A stretch of DNA of 64,000 nucleotides from Bacteroidetes bacterium B1(2017) (GCA_002256395.1 NKJG01000001.1:62001-126000); one strand, 5' to 3'. Positions 25,756 to 36,072 are shown, counted from the first letter of the stretch. The notes: generated by a model not told the origin, from the sequence alone. Program-made: numbers and translations.

Positions 25756-26059
25756 ATTTTCCAAAGAGGCCTCCCAAGCCAGGCATCATGCTGCTCATCA
25801 TGGCGCGCATTTCACTTTCGCTTACGTTTTCGGCAAGTTCAAGGGCTCTGTTTGTTGCTATCACTAATAAATCTTCAAGTTCTTCTTTATTGACAGGGTT
25901 TAATAAACTTTCATCAACAGTTACTTCTGTAATTTTACGATTACCCGTTGAAACAACCTTTACCTGACCGTTGGCTGCCTCTCCAGTAACGGTTATGGTA
26001 TCTAATTTTGCTTTTACATCATCGGCCATTTGCTTAGCCGCACCCAGTTTATCGAACAT
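25754..26059 (-). CDS. YbaB/EbfC family nucleoid-associated protein
   Basis: I start this at the ATG at 26059 (MFDKLGAAKQMADDVK), giving 101 residues, the normal size. The longer frame to 26107 adds residues that do not fit. The conserved block VTVDESLLN followed by KEELEDLLVIATNRALELA and the Met-rich C-terminal tail (MMSSMMPGLGGLFGK) are family features. It is a small dimeric DNA-binding protein. The -7 candidate TACTTTTG lies just upstream (26079-26086). Confidence 0.92.
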   Translation of the reverse strand: MFDKLGAAKQMADDVKAKLDTITVTGEAANGQVKVVSTGNRKITEVTVDESLLNPVNKEELEDLLVIATNRALELAENVSESEMRAMMSSMMPGLGGLFGK

Positions 26060-26078
26060 AGTTTTTACTTTTATGTCA

Positions 26079-26086
26079 CAAAAGTA
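26079..26086 (-). promoter_or_regulatory. Candidate -7 element for ybaB
   Basis: TACTTTTG on the minus strand, a full match to TAnnTTTG, 20 bases before the ATG at 26059. No clear -33 element. Confidence 0.4.
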
Positions 26087-26241
26087 GAGCTTTTTATTAA
26101 TACTCATCCTTCACAGAAAGGCATCCCATAAATAGCCCAGGCGTTTAGGCCCGGTAATTTGAATTAGCCAGAATTAACCTTTCAGGCCTTTAGGCCTTTT
26201 CCTTTGCAAATACGTATCATTTTTAATTGAATAATAAAGAA

Positions 26242-26262
26242 AGAAAAGGCCTAAAGGCCTCC
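26242..26262. repeat. GGCCTAAAGGCC hairpin element, copy 1
   Basis: A palindromic core with TAAA loop. The 21 bases are identical to 58455-58475. Related hairpins lie at 26184-26198 and 26288-26307. Confidence 0.75.
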
Positions 26263-26414
26263 AATAATTAAATGGCAATCTAATTGTCCATAGCCTAAAG
26301 GCTATGGCTACTAGAAAAAAAAGAACCTATATCTTATTCATCAACCAGCGACCTTCTTCCAAATACATGAGAAAAATCAATGGAAAATAAATGAGCAAAA
26401 GGTCTAAAAATAAA

Positions 26415-26422
26415 TAAATTTG
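26415..26422 (+). promoter_or_regulatory. Candidate -7 element for gcvP
   Basis: TAAATTTG, a full match to TAnnTTTG, 33 bases before the ATG at 26456. The -33 element is not evident. Confidence 0.45.
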
Positions 26423-26455
26423 CCCCTCTTATTAAGCATTCTATAAAAAATAAAT

Positions 26456-29317
26456 ATGCAAATTAAAGCTAACCACCGCGACGAATTCGTTTATCGCCAC
26501 AATTCTCCAATGGCTCATGATACTGCTTCCATGCTTAAAACCATTGGTGTAGCAAGTTTAGACCAGCTAATTGACGAAACCATTCCGGCACATATTCGTT
26601 TAAAACAACGCATGAACTTGCCGGCCGCTCTTTCTGAAAATGAATTGCTAGCCATGTTAAATGAGTTAGCTAACAAGAACAAAATCTATAAAAACTATTT
26701 GGGTCAGGGCTATTTTGGCACTTTTACCCCTGGAGTTGTATTGCGTAATATTTTCGAAAATCCAGGTTGGTATACTGCCTATACACCTTACCAAGCAGAA
26801 ATTGCTCAAGGTAGGTTAGAGGCATTATTAAACTACCAAACTATGATTATAGACCTAACGGGTATGGAGATTGCCAATGCATCTTTATTAGATGAAGGTA
26901 CTGCTGCTGGTGAGGCTATGCATATGTTATATGCAGAAACTAAAAAAGACAAAGCAACTAAATTCTTTGTTTCGAACCAAGTTTTCCCGCAAACTATAGA
27001 TGTATTAAAAACCCGTACCGAACCTATTGGCGTAGAGTTGGTAGTTGGAGATTACAATACTGTGGTATTTGATGAAACCTATTTTGGAGCCTTATTACAA
27101 TACCCTGCAGGCGACGGTTCTGTAAACGATTACTCCGAGTTTATGGCAAAGGCTAAAGCTCAACATGTAATGGTTGCTGTTGCTGCCGATTTATTAAGTT
27201 TAAGCTTATTAACACCTCCAGGTGAATGGGGTGCGGATGTTGTTGTTGGTTCGGCCCAACGCTTTGGCGTACCAATGGGATATGGCGGACCACATGCTGG
27301 TTTTTTTGCTACTAAAGATGTTTACAAGCGCCAAATGCCAGGCCGTTTAATTGGTGTATCAATTGATGCCCAAGGAAACCCTGCTTTACGTATGGCTTTG
27401 CAAACACGTGAGCAACATATTAAGAGAGAAAAAGCAACTTCAAATATTTGTACCGCACAGGTGTTGCTTTCTATTATGGCAAGCATGTATGGTGTATACC
27501 ACGGACCTAATGGCTTAAAAGGTATTGCAGGAAGAGTGCATGGCTTGACCCAAACCTTGGCAAATGCTGTTAGCGAAAATGGCTTAAGCGTTGCTACAAA
27601 AAACTATTTTGATACCATTACGATTGCTGTTGCAAATGCCGATGAAGCGCTTGCAAATTGTTTGAAAGCTGAAATTAATATTGCTAAGGTGGATGCAACT
27701 CATGTGAGAGTATCATTTGACGAAACACACACACTAGCTGATGTTAACCATTTAGCTTCTATCTTAACAGGCAAAAGCATTGCTAAAACTCAGGTTGAAA
27801 CCGTTGAATTAAAAGTACCTGCAGGTTATGCACGTAGCTCAGAGTTTATGAGTCACCCAGTATTTAACTCATACCATAGCGAGCATGAAATGTTGCGTTA
27901 TATTAAGTTATTAGAATCAAAAGATTTATCACTTTGTCATTCTATGATTGCCTTAGGGTCATGTACTATGAAACTAAATGCAACTGCCGAAATGATTCCT
28001 GTAACGATGCCTGGTTTTGGACAATTGCATCCATTTATTCCACGCAACCAAGCACCTGGATACACTCAATTATTTGAAGAACTAACACATGCATTAAAAG
28101 AAGTAACTGGCTTTGCTGGCATTAGCTTGCAACCAAATGCAGGTGCACAAGGTGAGTATGCAGGATTAATGGTTATACGTGAATACTTCAAAAACATTGG
28201 TCAATCGCATAGAAACATTGCACTTATTCCATCATCGGCGCACGGAACTAACCCTGCGAGTGCTGCTATGGCAGGCATGAAAGTTATTGTTACTAAAACT
28301 TTAGAAAACGGCTATGTAGATATTGAAGACTTAAGAGCGAAAGCTATTGAGCATAAAGATAACTTGGCTTGTTTAATGGTAACTTACCCAAGTACCTATG
28401 GTATTTTTGAAGAGCAAATTCAAGATATCTGTGCGATGATTCATGAAAATGGTGGCCAGGTATATATGGATGGAGCCAACATGAATGCACAGGTAGGATT
28501 AACCTCACCAGCAGCAATTGGCGCCGATGTGTGCCATTTAAATTTACATAAAACATTCTGTATACCACACGGTGGTGGTGGACCTGGAATGGGACCAATT
28601 GGTGTTGCAAAACATCTAGTACCATTCTTACCAGGTCATGCAGTAGTAGATATGGAAGGCGGAGATAAATCTATGACAGCAGTATCTGCCGCACCTTGGG
28701 GTAGTGCAAGTATTCTATTGATTTCATACGCCTATATTAGAATGATGGGTACCGAAGGTTTAGAGAATGCAACTAAATACGCTATTCTAAATGCGAATTA
28801 TATTAAGGCTCGTTTAGAAAACGATTACCAAATATTATATACTGGAAGCAAAGGTCGTTGTGCACATGAAATGATTTTGGATACACGCGTATTTAAAGGA
28901 GCAACGGGTGTAGAAGCAGAAGATATTGCAAAACGATTAATGGATTATGGTTTCCATGCACCAACTATGAGTTTCCCGGTTGCAGGTACCATTATGATTG
29001 AACCTACAGAGAGTGAAGCAAAAACAGAATTGGATCGTTTTTGCGATGCTATGTTGGCCATTAAAGCAGAGGTGAATGCTATTGAAAATGGCAGTGCAGA
29101 CAAAACAGACAATATGTTGAAGAATGCCCCTCATACTGCCTCTGTAGTAATTGCAGAAGAATGGAACCATGCCTATACACGTAACCAAGCAGCCTATCCA
29201 TTACCATATGTAAGAGCTGCTAAATTCTGGCCAACTGTAGGTAGAGTAAATAACACACATGGAGATAGAAATTTAATCTGTGCGTGTATTCCTACTGAAG
29301 CATACGCTGAGAACTAA
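26456..29317 (+). CDS. gcvP: Glycine dehydrogenase (decarboxylating), P protein
   Basis: A 953-residue homodimer-type P protein of the glycine cleavage system. The N-terminal half ([19 protein letters not shown], and [20 protein letters not shown]) and the C-terminal half ([42 protein letters not shown]) are both present. The PLP lysine is in [18 protein letters not shown]. It is full length. The enzyme decarboxylates glycine and passes the aminomethyl group to the H protein, so gcvT and gcvH are expected elsewhere. A strong terminator follows. Confidence 0.97.
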   Translation: MQIKANHRDEFVYRHNSPMAHDTASMLKTIGVASLDQLIDETIPAHIRLKQRMNLPAALSENELLAMLNELANKNKIYKNYLGQGYFGTFTPGVVLRNIFENPGWYTAYTPYQAEIAQGRLEALLNYQTMIIDLTGMEIANASLLDEGTAAGEAMHMLYAETKKDKATKFFVSNQVFPQTIDVLKTRTEPIGVELVVGDYNTVVFDETYFGALLQYPAGDGSVNDYSEFMAKAKAQHVMVAVAADLLSLSLLTPPGEWGADVVVGSAQRFGVPMGYGGPHAGFFATKDVYKRQMPGRLIGVSIDAQGNPALRMALQTREQHIKREKATSNICTAQVLLSIMASMYGVYHGPNGLKGIAGRVHGLTQTLANAVSENGLSVATKNYFDTITIAVANADEALANCLKAEINIAKVDATHVRVSFDETHTLADVNHLASILTGKSIAKTQVETVELKVPAGYARSSEFMSHPVFNSYHSEHEMLRYIKLLESKDLSLCHSMIALGSCTMKLNATAEMIPVTMPGFGQLHPFIPRNQAPGYTQLFEELTHALKEVTGFAGISLQPNAGAQGEYAGLMVIREYFKNIGQSHRNIALIPSSAHGTNPASAAMAGMKVIVTKTLENGYVDIEDLRAKAIEHKDNLACLMVTYPSTYGIFEEQIQDICAMIHENGGQVYMDGANMNAQVGLTSPAAIGADVCHLNLHKTFCIPHGGGGPGMGPIGVAKHLVPFLPGHAVVDMEGGDKSMTAVSAAPWGSASILLISYAYIRMMGTEGLENATKYAILNANYIKARLENDYQILYTGSKGRCAHEMILDTRVFKGATGVEAEDIAKRLMDYGFHAPTMSFPVAGTIMIEPTESEAKTELDRFCDAMLAIKAEVNAIENGSADKTDNMLKNAPHTASVVIAEEWNHAYTRNQAAYPLPYVRAAKFWPTVGRVNNTHGDRNLICACIPTEAYAEN

Positions 29318-29351
29318 AATTGAAAAGCGAGAGTCGAGAGTTGAGAAGAAT

Positions 29352-29394
29352 AAGAAAAAGCCCTTTACTGCAAAGCAGAAAAGGGCTTTTTCTT
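29352..29394 (+). terminator. Intrinsic terminator after gcvP
   Basis: A 15-base stem (29352-29366 with 29380-29394), AAGAAAAAGCCCTTT against AAAGGGCTTTTTCTT, and a loop that contains a smaller CTGC-AAA-GCAG hairpin. T-rich on the 3' side. It also lies 32 bases past the stop of the MOSC gene on the other strand. Confidence 0.85.
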
Positions 29395-29425
29395 GTCCCA
29401 TTGCTCAGTGCCTATATCCCCTTCT

Positions 29426-30220
29426 TCACGCTTTCACGCTCTCCGCTATTCTTACAAGTCCACTCCCCCCGCGCCATACCACATTCATTCCAAAGAGAAT
29501 TTTATTATCCACTTGTCTATAGGTTGAAAGTGTTTTTAGCGGTTCTTTTTCTTGAATAGCTGATTGTTGATTAATGGTTGTAACCGTGCAACGGGCGCAA
29601 GGCTTAAGGGCAGCAAATTGGTTCGAACCAATTGAAAATTCTGTAAAGCTATCTTCCAAAAATGGTATACCACCCGTAATAACAAAATTAGGTCTGAACC
29701 TATCCATTAAAATAGGTTGGGCTAGTCGTTGGTTGAGATCATTTAAGGATTCATGTCCAATTAATAAGTATGGAAATCCATCGGCAAAACTTACAGTTTC
29801 TAATCCTGATGGATTGTAATTTGACTCGAGCAAACGAGTGCTTTGGGCAGGTAAAAAAACCAAGCTACATGATAAATTTAATTGTTTGCTAAACCAAGCA
29901 TCGGCATCGTTTGAATAATGCGTAGCAAGCACCTCATCGTCCCAAACTTTTACGGGAATTTGAATACCATTGGTAGCAAAAGGTACAAAAAAGCTAGCTG
30001 ATTTATTGGGCGCTATCACTTCAAAGCCATCTTCCTTTTGGTTCAGCCCAAACAAGGCCAGTTGGGCGCTAGTTCTTTGGCTTATAAAAACACCTTGTTC
30101 ATCTACTAGCATCCATCGTCTATCATATTGCAAGCCCTGCGGTTCAAGCACAGCCTCCTCAAGTTGTATACCGGGAAAGCCTTTAATGGGATAAATGGTA
30201 ATGGAGGATAGTAATAGCAT
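29426..30220 (-). CDS. MOSC domain-containing protein
   Basis: A 264-residue protein of the MOSC family. The N-terminal beta-barrel (SSITIYPIKGFPGIQLEEAVL, then YDRRWMLVDEQGVFISQRT) is followed by the MOSC core, with a conserved Cys in LKPCARCTVTTIN. Family relatives (YcbX/YiiM, mARC) handle molybdenum cofactor and N-hydroxylated compounds. The length fits the YcbX-like short form without a ferredoxin domain. It is convergent with gcvP and upstream-adjacent to the susCD operon terminator. The substrate is unknown. Confidence 0.88.
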   Translation of the reverse strand: MLLLSSITIYPIKGFPGIQLEEAVLEPQGLQYDRRWMLVDEQGVFISQRTSAQLALFGLNQKEDGFEVIAPNKSASFFVPFATNGIQIPVKVWDDEVLATHYSNDADAWFSKQLNLSCSLVFLPAQSTRLLESNYNPSGLETVSFADGFPYLLIGHESLNDLNQRLAQPILMDRFRPNFVITGGIPFLEDSFTEFSIGSNQFAALKPCARCTVTTINQQSAIQEKEPLKTLSTYRQVDNKILFGMNVVWRGGSGLVRIAESVKA

Positions 30221-30231
30221 ACATCAAACAT

Positions 30232-30268
30232 AAAAAAAACGAACCACTATTCGTAGTTCGTTTTTTTT
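30232..30268 (-). terminator. Intrinsic terminator after susCD
   Basis: Arms of eight A plus CGAAC (30232-30244) and GTTCG plus eight T (30256-30268), with further pairing inside the loop. It follows the susD stop by about 90 bases on the minus strand and precedes the MOSC gene. Confidence 0.75.
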
Positions 30269-30284
30269 ATTCAATTCGGCATGG

Positions 30285-30358
30285 TAAGAAGAAAGAAAGA
30301 GTAACAGAAAGAGAAAGAGTTCTTTCCCTCTCTTTCTCTTTCCCTTTCTCTCTCCCTC
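30285..30358. repeat. Polypurine/polypyrimidine tract with hairpin potential
   Basis: GAAAGAGAAAGAG near 30307-30319 is matched by CTCTTTCTCTTTC near 30330-30342. AACAGAAAGAGAAAGAG here (about 30303-30319) also occurs at 60791-60807, inside the 5' end of the M23 peptidase gene. Confidence 0.5.
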
Positions 30359-31759
30359 CTACTGATCCCACCAAACCGGTAAGGTTAAATCTGAAACGAT
30401 AGGTGCGTTGGTATTATATAAACGCTCATCGATAACAGTTGGCAACCTTCTTGGAATAGCAGTTAAATTAGAGTTTGCATTTGGAGTAAGTACAGGAATA
30501 TTGGTTCTTCTCCAATCGGCATAAGCTTCTATTTGACCAAACATGGCCACATATTTATGCGTCATAATTTTATCCAAGGTAATACTTGCAGCTGTTTCGC
30601 TAGCTTGGCTATCTACAAAGATTTGAACCGGAGCTGCACCTGTAACACTGGCAACGCTAGCTTTTACAGCATCGTTATGCGCGGTAGCAGCACCTGCTTT
30701 ATCATTGGCTCTTAACTTAGCTTCGGCTTCAATAAACTTAGCTTCATAATAGGTAACCAATGGAAATGGAGCTGCATCTGTTGCTAAATAAGGACCAACT
30801 TCTGAAGCATCTAAATTTTGAGCATCAGTTGCTGAACCATTAAAGCCACCACCTGTATCGGCAACACAATAGAATGGCAGACGTGGATCGCTCCATTTGT
30901 TCATAATATCTGTCATGGTTAAACCGGTTTTCATATAACCAGCACGCTCAACAACAGTAAATGCGTACCATTGATTATACTCATTACTTTTGGTACCAAA
31001 CATGGCATTCATATTATTTGCATTGTCTGTAAATCCAGCAAGTTTTGCATCTGCCAAAGAAGCTAAGGCGTTAGTTGCCGAACCAGCAGCATCGCGTTTG
31101 CTAAGGCGGTTGTAGTATCTTGCCTTAATAACATGTGCAGCAGCAATCCAAGCATCTACATCTCCTTGGTAAATATAATCATCGGTACCAGGCAACAAGG
31201 TATTAGCCGAGGCAGGTTTTTTAAGCAAGGTAATACCTTCTGTTAAGTACGACTGAATATCGGCCATAACATCTGCTTGAGCATCATAATGTGGATTGAA
31301 GCCACTTGGTCCATTGATACCATTTAAGGCCTCACGGTTTGGAACATTTCCCCAAAGGTCTGTTGCAACACCTAAATACATGGCGGTCATTATACGCGAT
31401 ATACCTTGGTAATGTGGGTTTGCCGAACCAGCTTGAGTGTACAATTGTTTTAAGTTATTTAAGCCATTTGAATAAATAACTGTCCACTCATTAATATTTG
31501 TACCTTCATCAATGGCATATTCATTTGCATCTCTACTTTGGCCATCAACACCCGTAGTTTGTTGCACCATCATAGAAGTTTGGCGGCTTAACTGTCCGTT
31601 TGCGGTAGCAAAATAGGCCACTTCGCAGTTAGATAGTAATAAGGCAGGAGTTACAGAAGATGGGTCATTTGGACTTTTATCGTACCCATCAACGAATTTC
31701 TTACAGCCTGTGAACGTAATTAGTAACAAGGCTAAAACGCTATATGTAATTCTTTTCAT
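30359..31759 (-). CDS. SusD/RagB-family nutrient-binding outer-membrane lipoprotein
   Basis: A 466-residue lipoprotein: signal MKRITYSVLALLLITF with lipobox TGC, then KKFVDGYDKSPNDPSSVTP and the alpha-helical TPR-like body of the SusD-like_2 group (YNRLSKRDAAGSATNA, YYEAKFIEAEAKLRAND). It caps the SusC partner immediately upstream (27-base gap). There are no glycoside hydrolase or peptidase genes next to it, so the imported substrate is unknown and may be a peptide or oligosaccharide. Confidence 0.93.
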   Translation of the reverse strand: MKRITYSVLALLLITFTGCKKFVDGYDKSPNDPSSVTPALLLSNCEVAYFATANGQLSRQTSMMVQQTTGVDGQSRDANEYAIDEGTNINEWTVIYSNGLNNLKQLYTQAGSANPHYQGISRIMTAMYLGVATDLWGNVPNREALNGINGPSGFNPHYDAQADVMADIQSYLTEGITLLKKPASANTLLPGTDDYIYQGDVDAWIAAAHVIKARYYNRLSKRDAAGSATNALASLADAKLAGFTDNANNMNAMFGTKSNEYNQWYAFTVVERAGYMKTGLTMTDIMNKWSDPRLPFYCVADTGGGFNGSATDAQNLDASEVGPYLATDAAPFPLVTYYEAKFIEAEAKLRANDKAGAATAHNDAVKASVASVTGAAPVQIFVDSQASETAASITLDKIMTHKYVAMFGQIEAYADWRRTNIPVLTPNANSNLTAIPRRLPTVIDERLYNTNAPIVSDLTLPVWWDQ

Positions 31760-31786
31760 CGTTAATTCTTTTAATCGTTAAATAGT

Positions 31787-34700
31787 TTAGAAACTTGCTT
31801 TCAAAGCGAACGTATACGATTTGGTACCAGGGTTGTTGAAGTAATCCCATCCACCAATGTTTGAACCAGCACCAGTTAAACTAGTTTCAGGATCAACACC
31901 GGTATAGTCTGTAAACAACAATAGGTTACGTCCAGAAATAGAAAGGTTTAAAGCTTTAATAGTTCTAGAGGCTTTTTTGCCCAATGGAACACCATAGCTA
32001 ATGCTGGCATCGCGTAAACGTACCCAACCACCATTTTGAATAGCATTTTCTGCAGCGTAAGTACCGCCATCACCTTTGTAGGTTCTGTAGTAGTTATAAG
32101 CAGAAATTTTGATATCATTTTCTGCATAAATATTAGAACCATCAGGGTTAGTACCAGTAACTTTCATACCTGGAATGATATAATATTTCTCTCTACCTTC
32201 GGCAGATTCTGCCGTTCTACCAATATTATTTAAACGAGCCCAAGTACCGTTCCAAATATCTCCACCTACACGTACATCCCATAAGAAACTAAATGAGAAA
32301 CTTTTGTAGGTAAAGGTATTTCTAATACCGCCATACCACTTAGGATAAGGGTTACCAATTTGACCTCTTTGAGCATCTTTGGTTGGTAAACCATTGGCAC
32401 CAATTATTAAATCGCCGTTAGAAGTTCTAGCCCAACGAGTGCCATATAATACGCCATAAGGTAAATCTTTAATTGCGTATGCACCCATTTCGGTAAAACC
32501 AGATTCAAGGCTAATTTCTTTAATATTTTCGCCAAGTTCTAATACTTTATTTCTGTTACGAGAATAGTTTAGACTGATATCCCAAGAAAAATCTTTTTGT
32601 TTAACTGGTGTTGCTGTTAAAACTAACTCAATACCTTTATTAAGCATGGATCCTGCATTGGTATAAAAGTTAGAGAAACCAGAAGAAGGAGCAACAGGTC
32701 TATTCACTAACAAATCGGTTGATTTTTGGTTGTAATACGTAAAGTCAACTCCTAATCTGTTTTCAAAGAAACGTAAATCAGCACCCACTTCCATACCTGT
32801 ATTTTTCTCTGGTCTTAAAGCTGCATTTCCTAAAGATGTACTGTATCCGTAACCATTTTGAGATAAGTAAGGGAAAGATAATCCACCAGTGAAACCATCT
32901 GTATACGTAGAACGAGTATAATAGGTAACTGTGCTATAAGGACTAGGGCTAATACCTGCCTGAGCATAGGCTAAGCGAATTTTACCAAAACTCATTTTAG
33001 GAATCTTAACCAATTCACTAAACACTAAAGATAAGTTTACGGAAGGATAGAAGAAATTATTTTTAGCAGTACCGAAAGTAGAAGCCCACTCGTTTCTTCC
33101 AGTGATACCAACAAATAAATAATTTTTATACGCAGCATTAAAATCAAAGAATAAGGCAGCTGTTCTAATGGTTGTATTTCCTTCACTAGAATATAAATTA
33201 GCGGCATTGCTTAAATTATAATTACCAGGTGTTCCTAAATCTCTACCTCTTAAATATAAATCTTGAGAGTAGCGATGATTTAAGTTATTACCCACCAATA
33301 AAGTGGTTTTAAAATCGGGGCTAATATCCTTTTTAAACGTTACTAAAAGATCTGAATAATATTCTTTGTAGCGTTGGATATTTTCATCAATTTCTCCACC
33401 TGGAGCATTGTCTGGAGCCCAAGAGCCAATAGCATAAATTTGTTTACGTTGATCGGTATACATATCTGTACCTAAACGGTAAGTAATGCTCATCCAATCC
33501 AATGGATCGTAGGTAAAGTTAATATTACCCAAAGCACGGTTTACGTTATCCTTGAATGGATTTTCGTTAACTGTCCAATATGGATTATCATAAATACTGA
33601 AGTATTGTCTTTGTGTTCCATCAGGATTTTTGTATCCACCTTGAGCAGGGTCATTTAAATTATAACTATTTGGAGCACGCAATAAACCCAACATTACACC
33701 TGAAAGGTTACTACCATTTTGAGAACGAGTACCACCCGAATTAATAATATTAACAGTACCACCCATAACAAAACGTTTTGTTAAACGAGAGTCCATTGTT
33801 AACCTAGCAGAAGTACGTTCAAATTTAGTATTAGGAATAACACCACTTTGATCTAATCTACCAATGGAAACACGCATAGAAGAGTTTTCTGTATTATTGG
33901 TTATAGATAGGTTATTATTATACGCATAACCTGTTTTAAAGAAATTACCCATGTTATCAACCGGAGTAATTCCAAGACTATCTTTTGTAAGGTTACCCCA
34001 GTTGGCCGAAGTTGCACCTGGCTTATAAATACCCGCACCAATTGAACCAGACTTATCGGCATTAAGCAAACCACCACCAGTACCTTGAGAGTACTTCATT
34101 TGCAAATCAGGTAATTTATTTACTTTAGAAATTTCTACTGAAGTTCCAAAATCAACACCAAAGCTTTTGGTACCTTTTTTACCTTTTTTAGTTGTAATTA
34201 CAATTGCACCAGAACCCGCTCTTACACCATATAATGCAGCAGCAGCAGGTCCTTTCAACACGTTCATACTTTCAATATCGTCTGGATTAATATCCACACC
34301 ACGATTTGAGTTATTTACACCTTGTAGGTTCATGTTAAAGGCATAATCTCCAGCTACGCTTTGGCTCGTGCTATTATCAATGGGCACACCATCTACCACA
34401 ATTAGTGGTTGATTTTCGCCGGTAAAAGTTGAGTTACCACGTAATAATACTTTAGAGGATGAACCAGGAGTACCACCCGAACCTTGAACATACACACCTG
34501 CTGCTTTACCAGCGAGAGCTTGAATCATGTTTTGTTCGCCAGATTTACGAAGCTCATCACCGCCCACTTTTTGAGAAGAATAACCAAGTGATTTACGTTC
34601 GCGTTCAATACCAAAAGCAGTAACCACCATTTCACCTAAGTTTACATTGTCTACAGCTAATTTTGCATTCACTTCTGAGACACCTGCAATACTTAATTCT

Positions 34701-34945
34701 TGAGTTTTTAATCCAACCGCTTTAATGATAATTGTTGTAGCATCTGCAGGCACAGATAATACATAGCGACCATTGGCATCTGTAACAGTTCCAATTGCCG
34801 TTCCTTTTACTTGTACTGAAGCTCCAATTACGGGCTCTTTTCCATCGGTTACCAAACCCGTTACTTGCCGTGTTTGGGCCCATACTGCTAGCACAGAAAC
34901 CATCCATGCCACCAATAGTGTTAGTAGTTTTTTTCTCATTTGCAT
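31787..34945 (-). CDS. SusC/RagA-family TonB-linked outer-membrane transporter
   Basis: A 1052-residue barrel protein. It has a signal peptide (MRKKLLTLLVAWMVSVLAVWA), CarboxypepD_reg-like domain (VTGLVTDGKEPVIGASVQVKG), a TonB-box/plug linking segment with GFGIERERKSLGYSSQ-like 'KSLGYS' family mark, plug (LAGKAAGVYVQGSGG and RGNSTF), and a 22-strand barrel ending SYTFALKASF. SusC proteins import ligand bound by the SusD lid; the pair here is intact. The ATG at 34945 is used, with an alternative ATG two codons in. Confidence 0.95.
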   Translation of the reverse strand: MQMRKKLLTLLVAWMVSVLAVWAQTRQVTGLVTDGKEPVIGASVQVKGTAIGTVTDANGRYVLSVPADATTIIIKAVGLKTQELSIAGVSEVNAKLAVDNVNLGEMVVTAFGIERERKSLGYSSQKVGGDELRKSGEQNMIQALAGKAAGVYVQGSGGTPGSSSKVLLRGNSTFTGENQPLIVVDGVPIDNSTSQSVAGDYAFNMNLQGVNNSNRGVDINPDDIESMNVLKGPAAAALYGVRAGSGAIVITTKKGKKGTKSFGVDFGTSVEISKVNKLPDLQMKYSQGTGGGLLNADKSGSIGAGIYKPGATSANWGNLTKDSLGITPVDNMGNFFKTGYAYNNNLSITNNTENSSMRVSIGRLDQSGVIPNTKFERTSARLTMDSRLTKRFVMGGTVNIINSGGTRSQNGSNLSGVMLGLLRAPNSYNLNDPAQGGYKNPDGTQRQYFSIYDNPYWTVNENPFKDNVNRALGNINFTYDPLDWMSITYRLGTDMYTDQRKQIYAIGSWAPDNAPGGEIDENIQRYKEYYSDLLVTFKKDISPDFKTTLLVGNNLNHRYSQDLYLRGRDLGTPGNYNLSNAANLYSSEGNTTIRTAALFFDFNAAYKNYLFVGITGRNEWASTFGTAKNNFFYPSVNLSLVFSELVKIPKMSFGKIRLAYAQAGISPSPYSTVTYYTRSTYTDGFTGGLSFPYLSQNGYGYSTSLGNAALRPEKNTGMEVGADLRFFENRLGVDFTYYNQKSTDLLVNRPVAPSSGFSNFYTNAGSMLNKGIELVLTATPVKQKDFSWDISLNYSRNRNKVLELGENIKEISLESGFTEMGAYAIKDLPYGVLYGTRWARTSNGDLIIGANGLPTKDAQRGQIGNPYPKWYGGIRNTFTYKSFSFSFLWDVRVGGDIWNGTWARLNNIGRTAESAEGREKYYIIPGMKVTGTNPDGSNIYAENDIKISAYNYYRTYKGDGGTYAAENAIQNGGWVRLRDASISYGVPLGKKASRTIKALNLSISGRNLLLFTDYTGVDPETSLTGAGSNIGGWDYFNNPGTKSYTFALKASF

Positions 34946-34961
34946 TTTACATTTACAATAA

Positions 34962-34992
34962 TGAAGGTAAAAATACCGTCACACAAATGCAA
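34962..34992 (-). promoter_or_regulatory. Candidate promoter for the susCD operon
   Basis: On the minus strand: TTG (34990-34992), 20 bases, then TACCTTCA (34962-34969), which matches TAnnTT but not the last two bases of TAnnTTTG. It lies 17 bases before the SusC ATG. Confidence 0.45.
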
Positions 34993-35032
34993 GAAAAAAA
35001 AACTAATTTCCTTAAAATGAATAGAATTATTC

Positions 35033-36046
35033 TTATTTAGGCTTGTATTTACTTTCTTTTAAAAGCTCATCCCAATTTCCATTACCCATCAACTCTTTTA
35101 ATGAAACAGAGGAATTTTCTTTCATATAATTTTCAATAATTTTATAACCTGCATAAATACCTATAGCGGGCGAAGATTCTTGAGGAACGCCACTTGCAAT
35201 AGTAAACGGACCATCATTAAAATACCTCATATAAGTGCTTGGATCAGCATTAAATAAAAGTTTGTTTTCTACTAAATGGGCCCAAATCATTGCTTCGTTT
35301 TCTTTAGCCCATTGAACTTGTTTGGCCGAATATCCAAAAATTAGTGAATCGGGAGTGGTAGGCAATAATTGTTTCATAAAATACCTCACCTTACCTTCAA
35401 ACAACATCATAGCTAAAAAACGTTTGTCTTTTAATTGCTGCTCATACCTTCCAATGGCCATTGCTTTTATGGTGTTTGCAATCAAGTATTCTCTTCTTAA
35501 TTTTGCCACCATAAACTCTGGAAATTCAAGGGCTGGATAAAGAGGATAGTTTGAACCTAAATAAAAATCTAAGCCTATACCTATAATAGAATCGTAGGTG
35601 GTATTAGCAATGGTAAACTCGCTTAAATAAGTTATAAACGTAGGCACTTTCTTGTCTGGAAACTCTTTGATATAAATCGCCATTGCCTCGCTTAATTCTT
35701 GTTCTATTTGTGTGGTGTTAGGAAAAACAGAATCTACCTCATGCTTTAATTGAAGTATACTTGGAATACTAACAAATTTACTCATGCTAGGTTGAAATGC
35801 TTCTGCACTTTCCTCCTCACTAATGTTTAATACATCTTTGCAATAGCTATCATAATAATAGCCATACTTCTTTTGAAGTTTATAAAAATGATCGGGCTGG
35901 CTTACTGTTTTGGTATCAAACAAATCTTGCTCAAACCTTAACAAACGAACAGGTGCAAGTTCTTTTTCACACCCATTCAATAGAACAAATGTGCCAAGAA
36001 CGAATAAAAACAAAAAGCCTTTTTTATGGAATACTAAATTTTGCAT
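35033..36046 (-). CDS. gldB: GldB-like gliding motility lipoprotein
   Basis: A 337-residue lipoprotein with signal peptide and lipobox ending LNGC, then LLRFEQDLFDTK, a family-like start of the mature protein. The body (FPDKKVPTFITYLSEFT, IGIGLDFYLGSNYPLYPALEFPEFM, YGSNYPLY-type loop, AKAMAIGRYEQQLKD-like helix) fits the GldB group required for gliding and T9SS function. A GldC gene is not present downstream. nadE lies nearby on the other strand, as in several relatives where nadE and gldB are neighbours. I am fairly sure of the family; motility is inference. Confidence 0.83.
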   Translation of the reverse strand: MQNLVFHKKGFLFLFVLGTFVLLNGCEKELAPVRLLRFEQDLFDTKTVSQPDHFYKLQKKYGYYYDSYCKDVLNISEEESAEAFQPSMSKFVSIPSILQLKHEVDSVFPNTTQIEQELSEAMAIYIKEFPDKKVPTFITYLSEFTIANTTYDSIIGIGLDFYLGSNYPLYPALEFPEFMVAKLRREYLIANTIKAMAIGRYEQQLKDKRFLAMMLFEGKVRYFMKQLLPTTPDSLIFGYSAKQVQWAKENEAMIWAHLVENKLLFNADPSTYMRYFNDGPFTIASGVPQESSPAIGIYAGYKIIENYMKENSSVSLKELMGNGNWDELLKESKYKPK

Positions 36047-36072
36047 AGGTAATTTTCTTAATAACTAAACCC

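Larger units (their letters stand above)
26060..26455. other. 396-base gap rich in GGCCTAAAGGCC hairpins
   Basis: No gene seen. It holds AGGCCTTTAGGCCTT (26184-26198), AGAAAAGGCCTAAAGGCCTCC (26242-26262; the 21 bases recur exactly at 58455-58475) and CCATAGCC-TAAA-GGCTATGG (26288-26307). A CCAG-type repeat is at 26344-26358. The 3' end carries the gcvP promoter candidate, and the 5' end that of ybaB. Confidence 0.6.

Noticed and set aside
26108..26455. Possible CRISPR array from the repeats
   Set aside because: The hairpins are of unequal length and spacing and are not separated by unique spacers of constant size.
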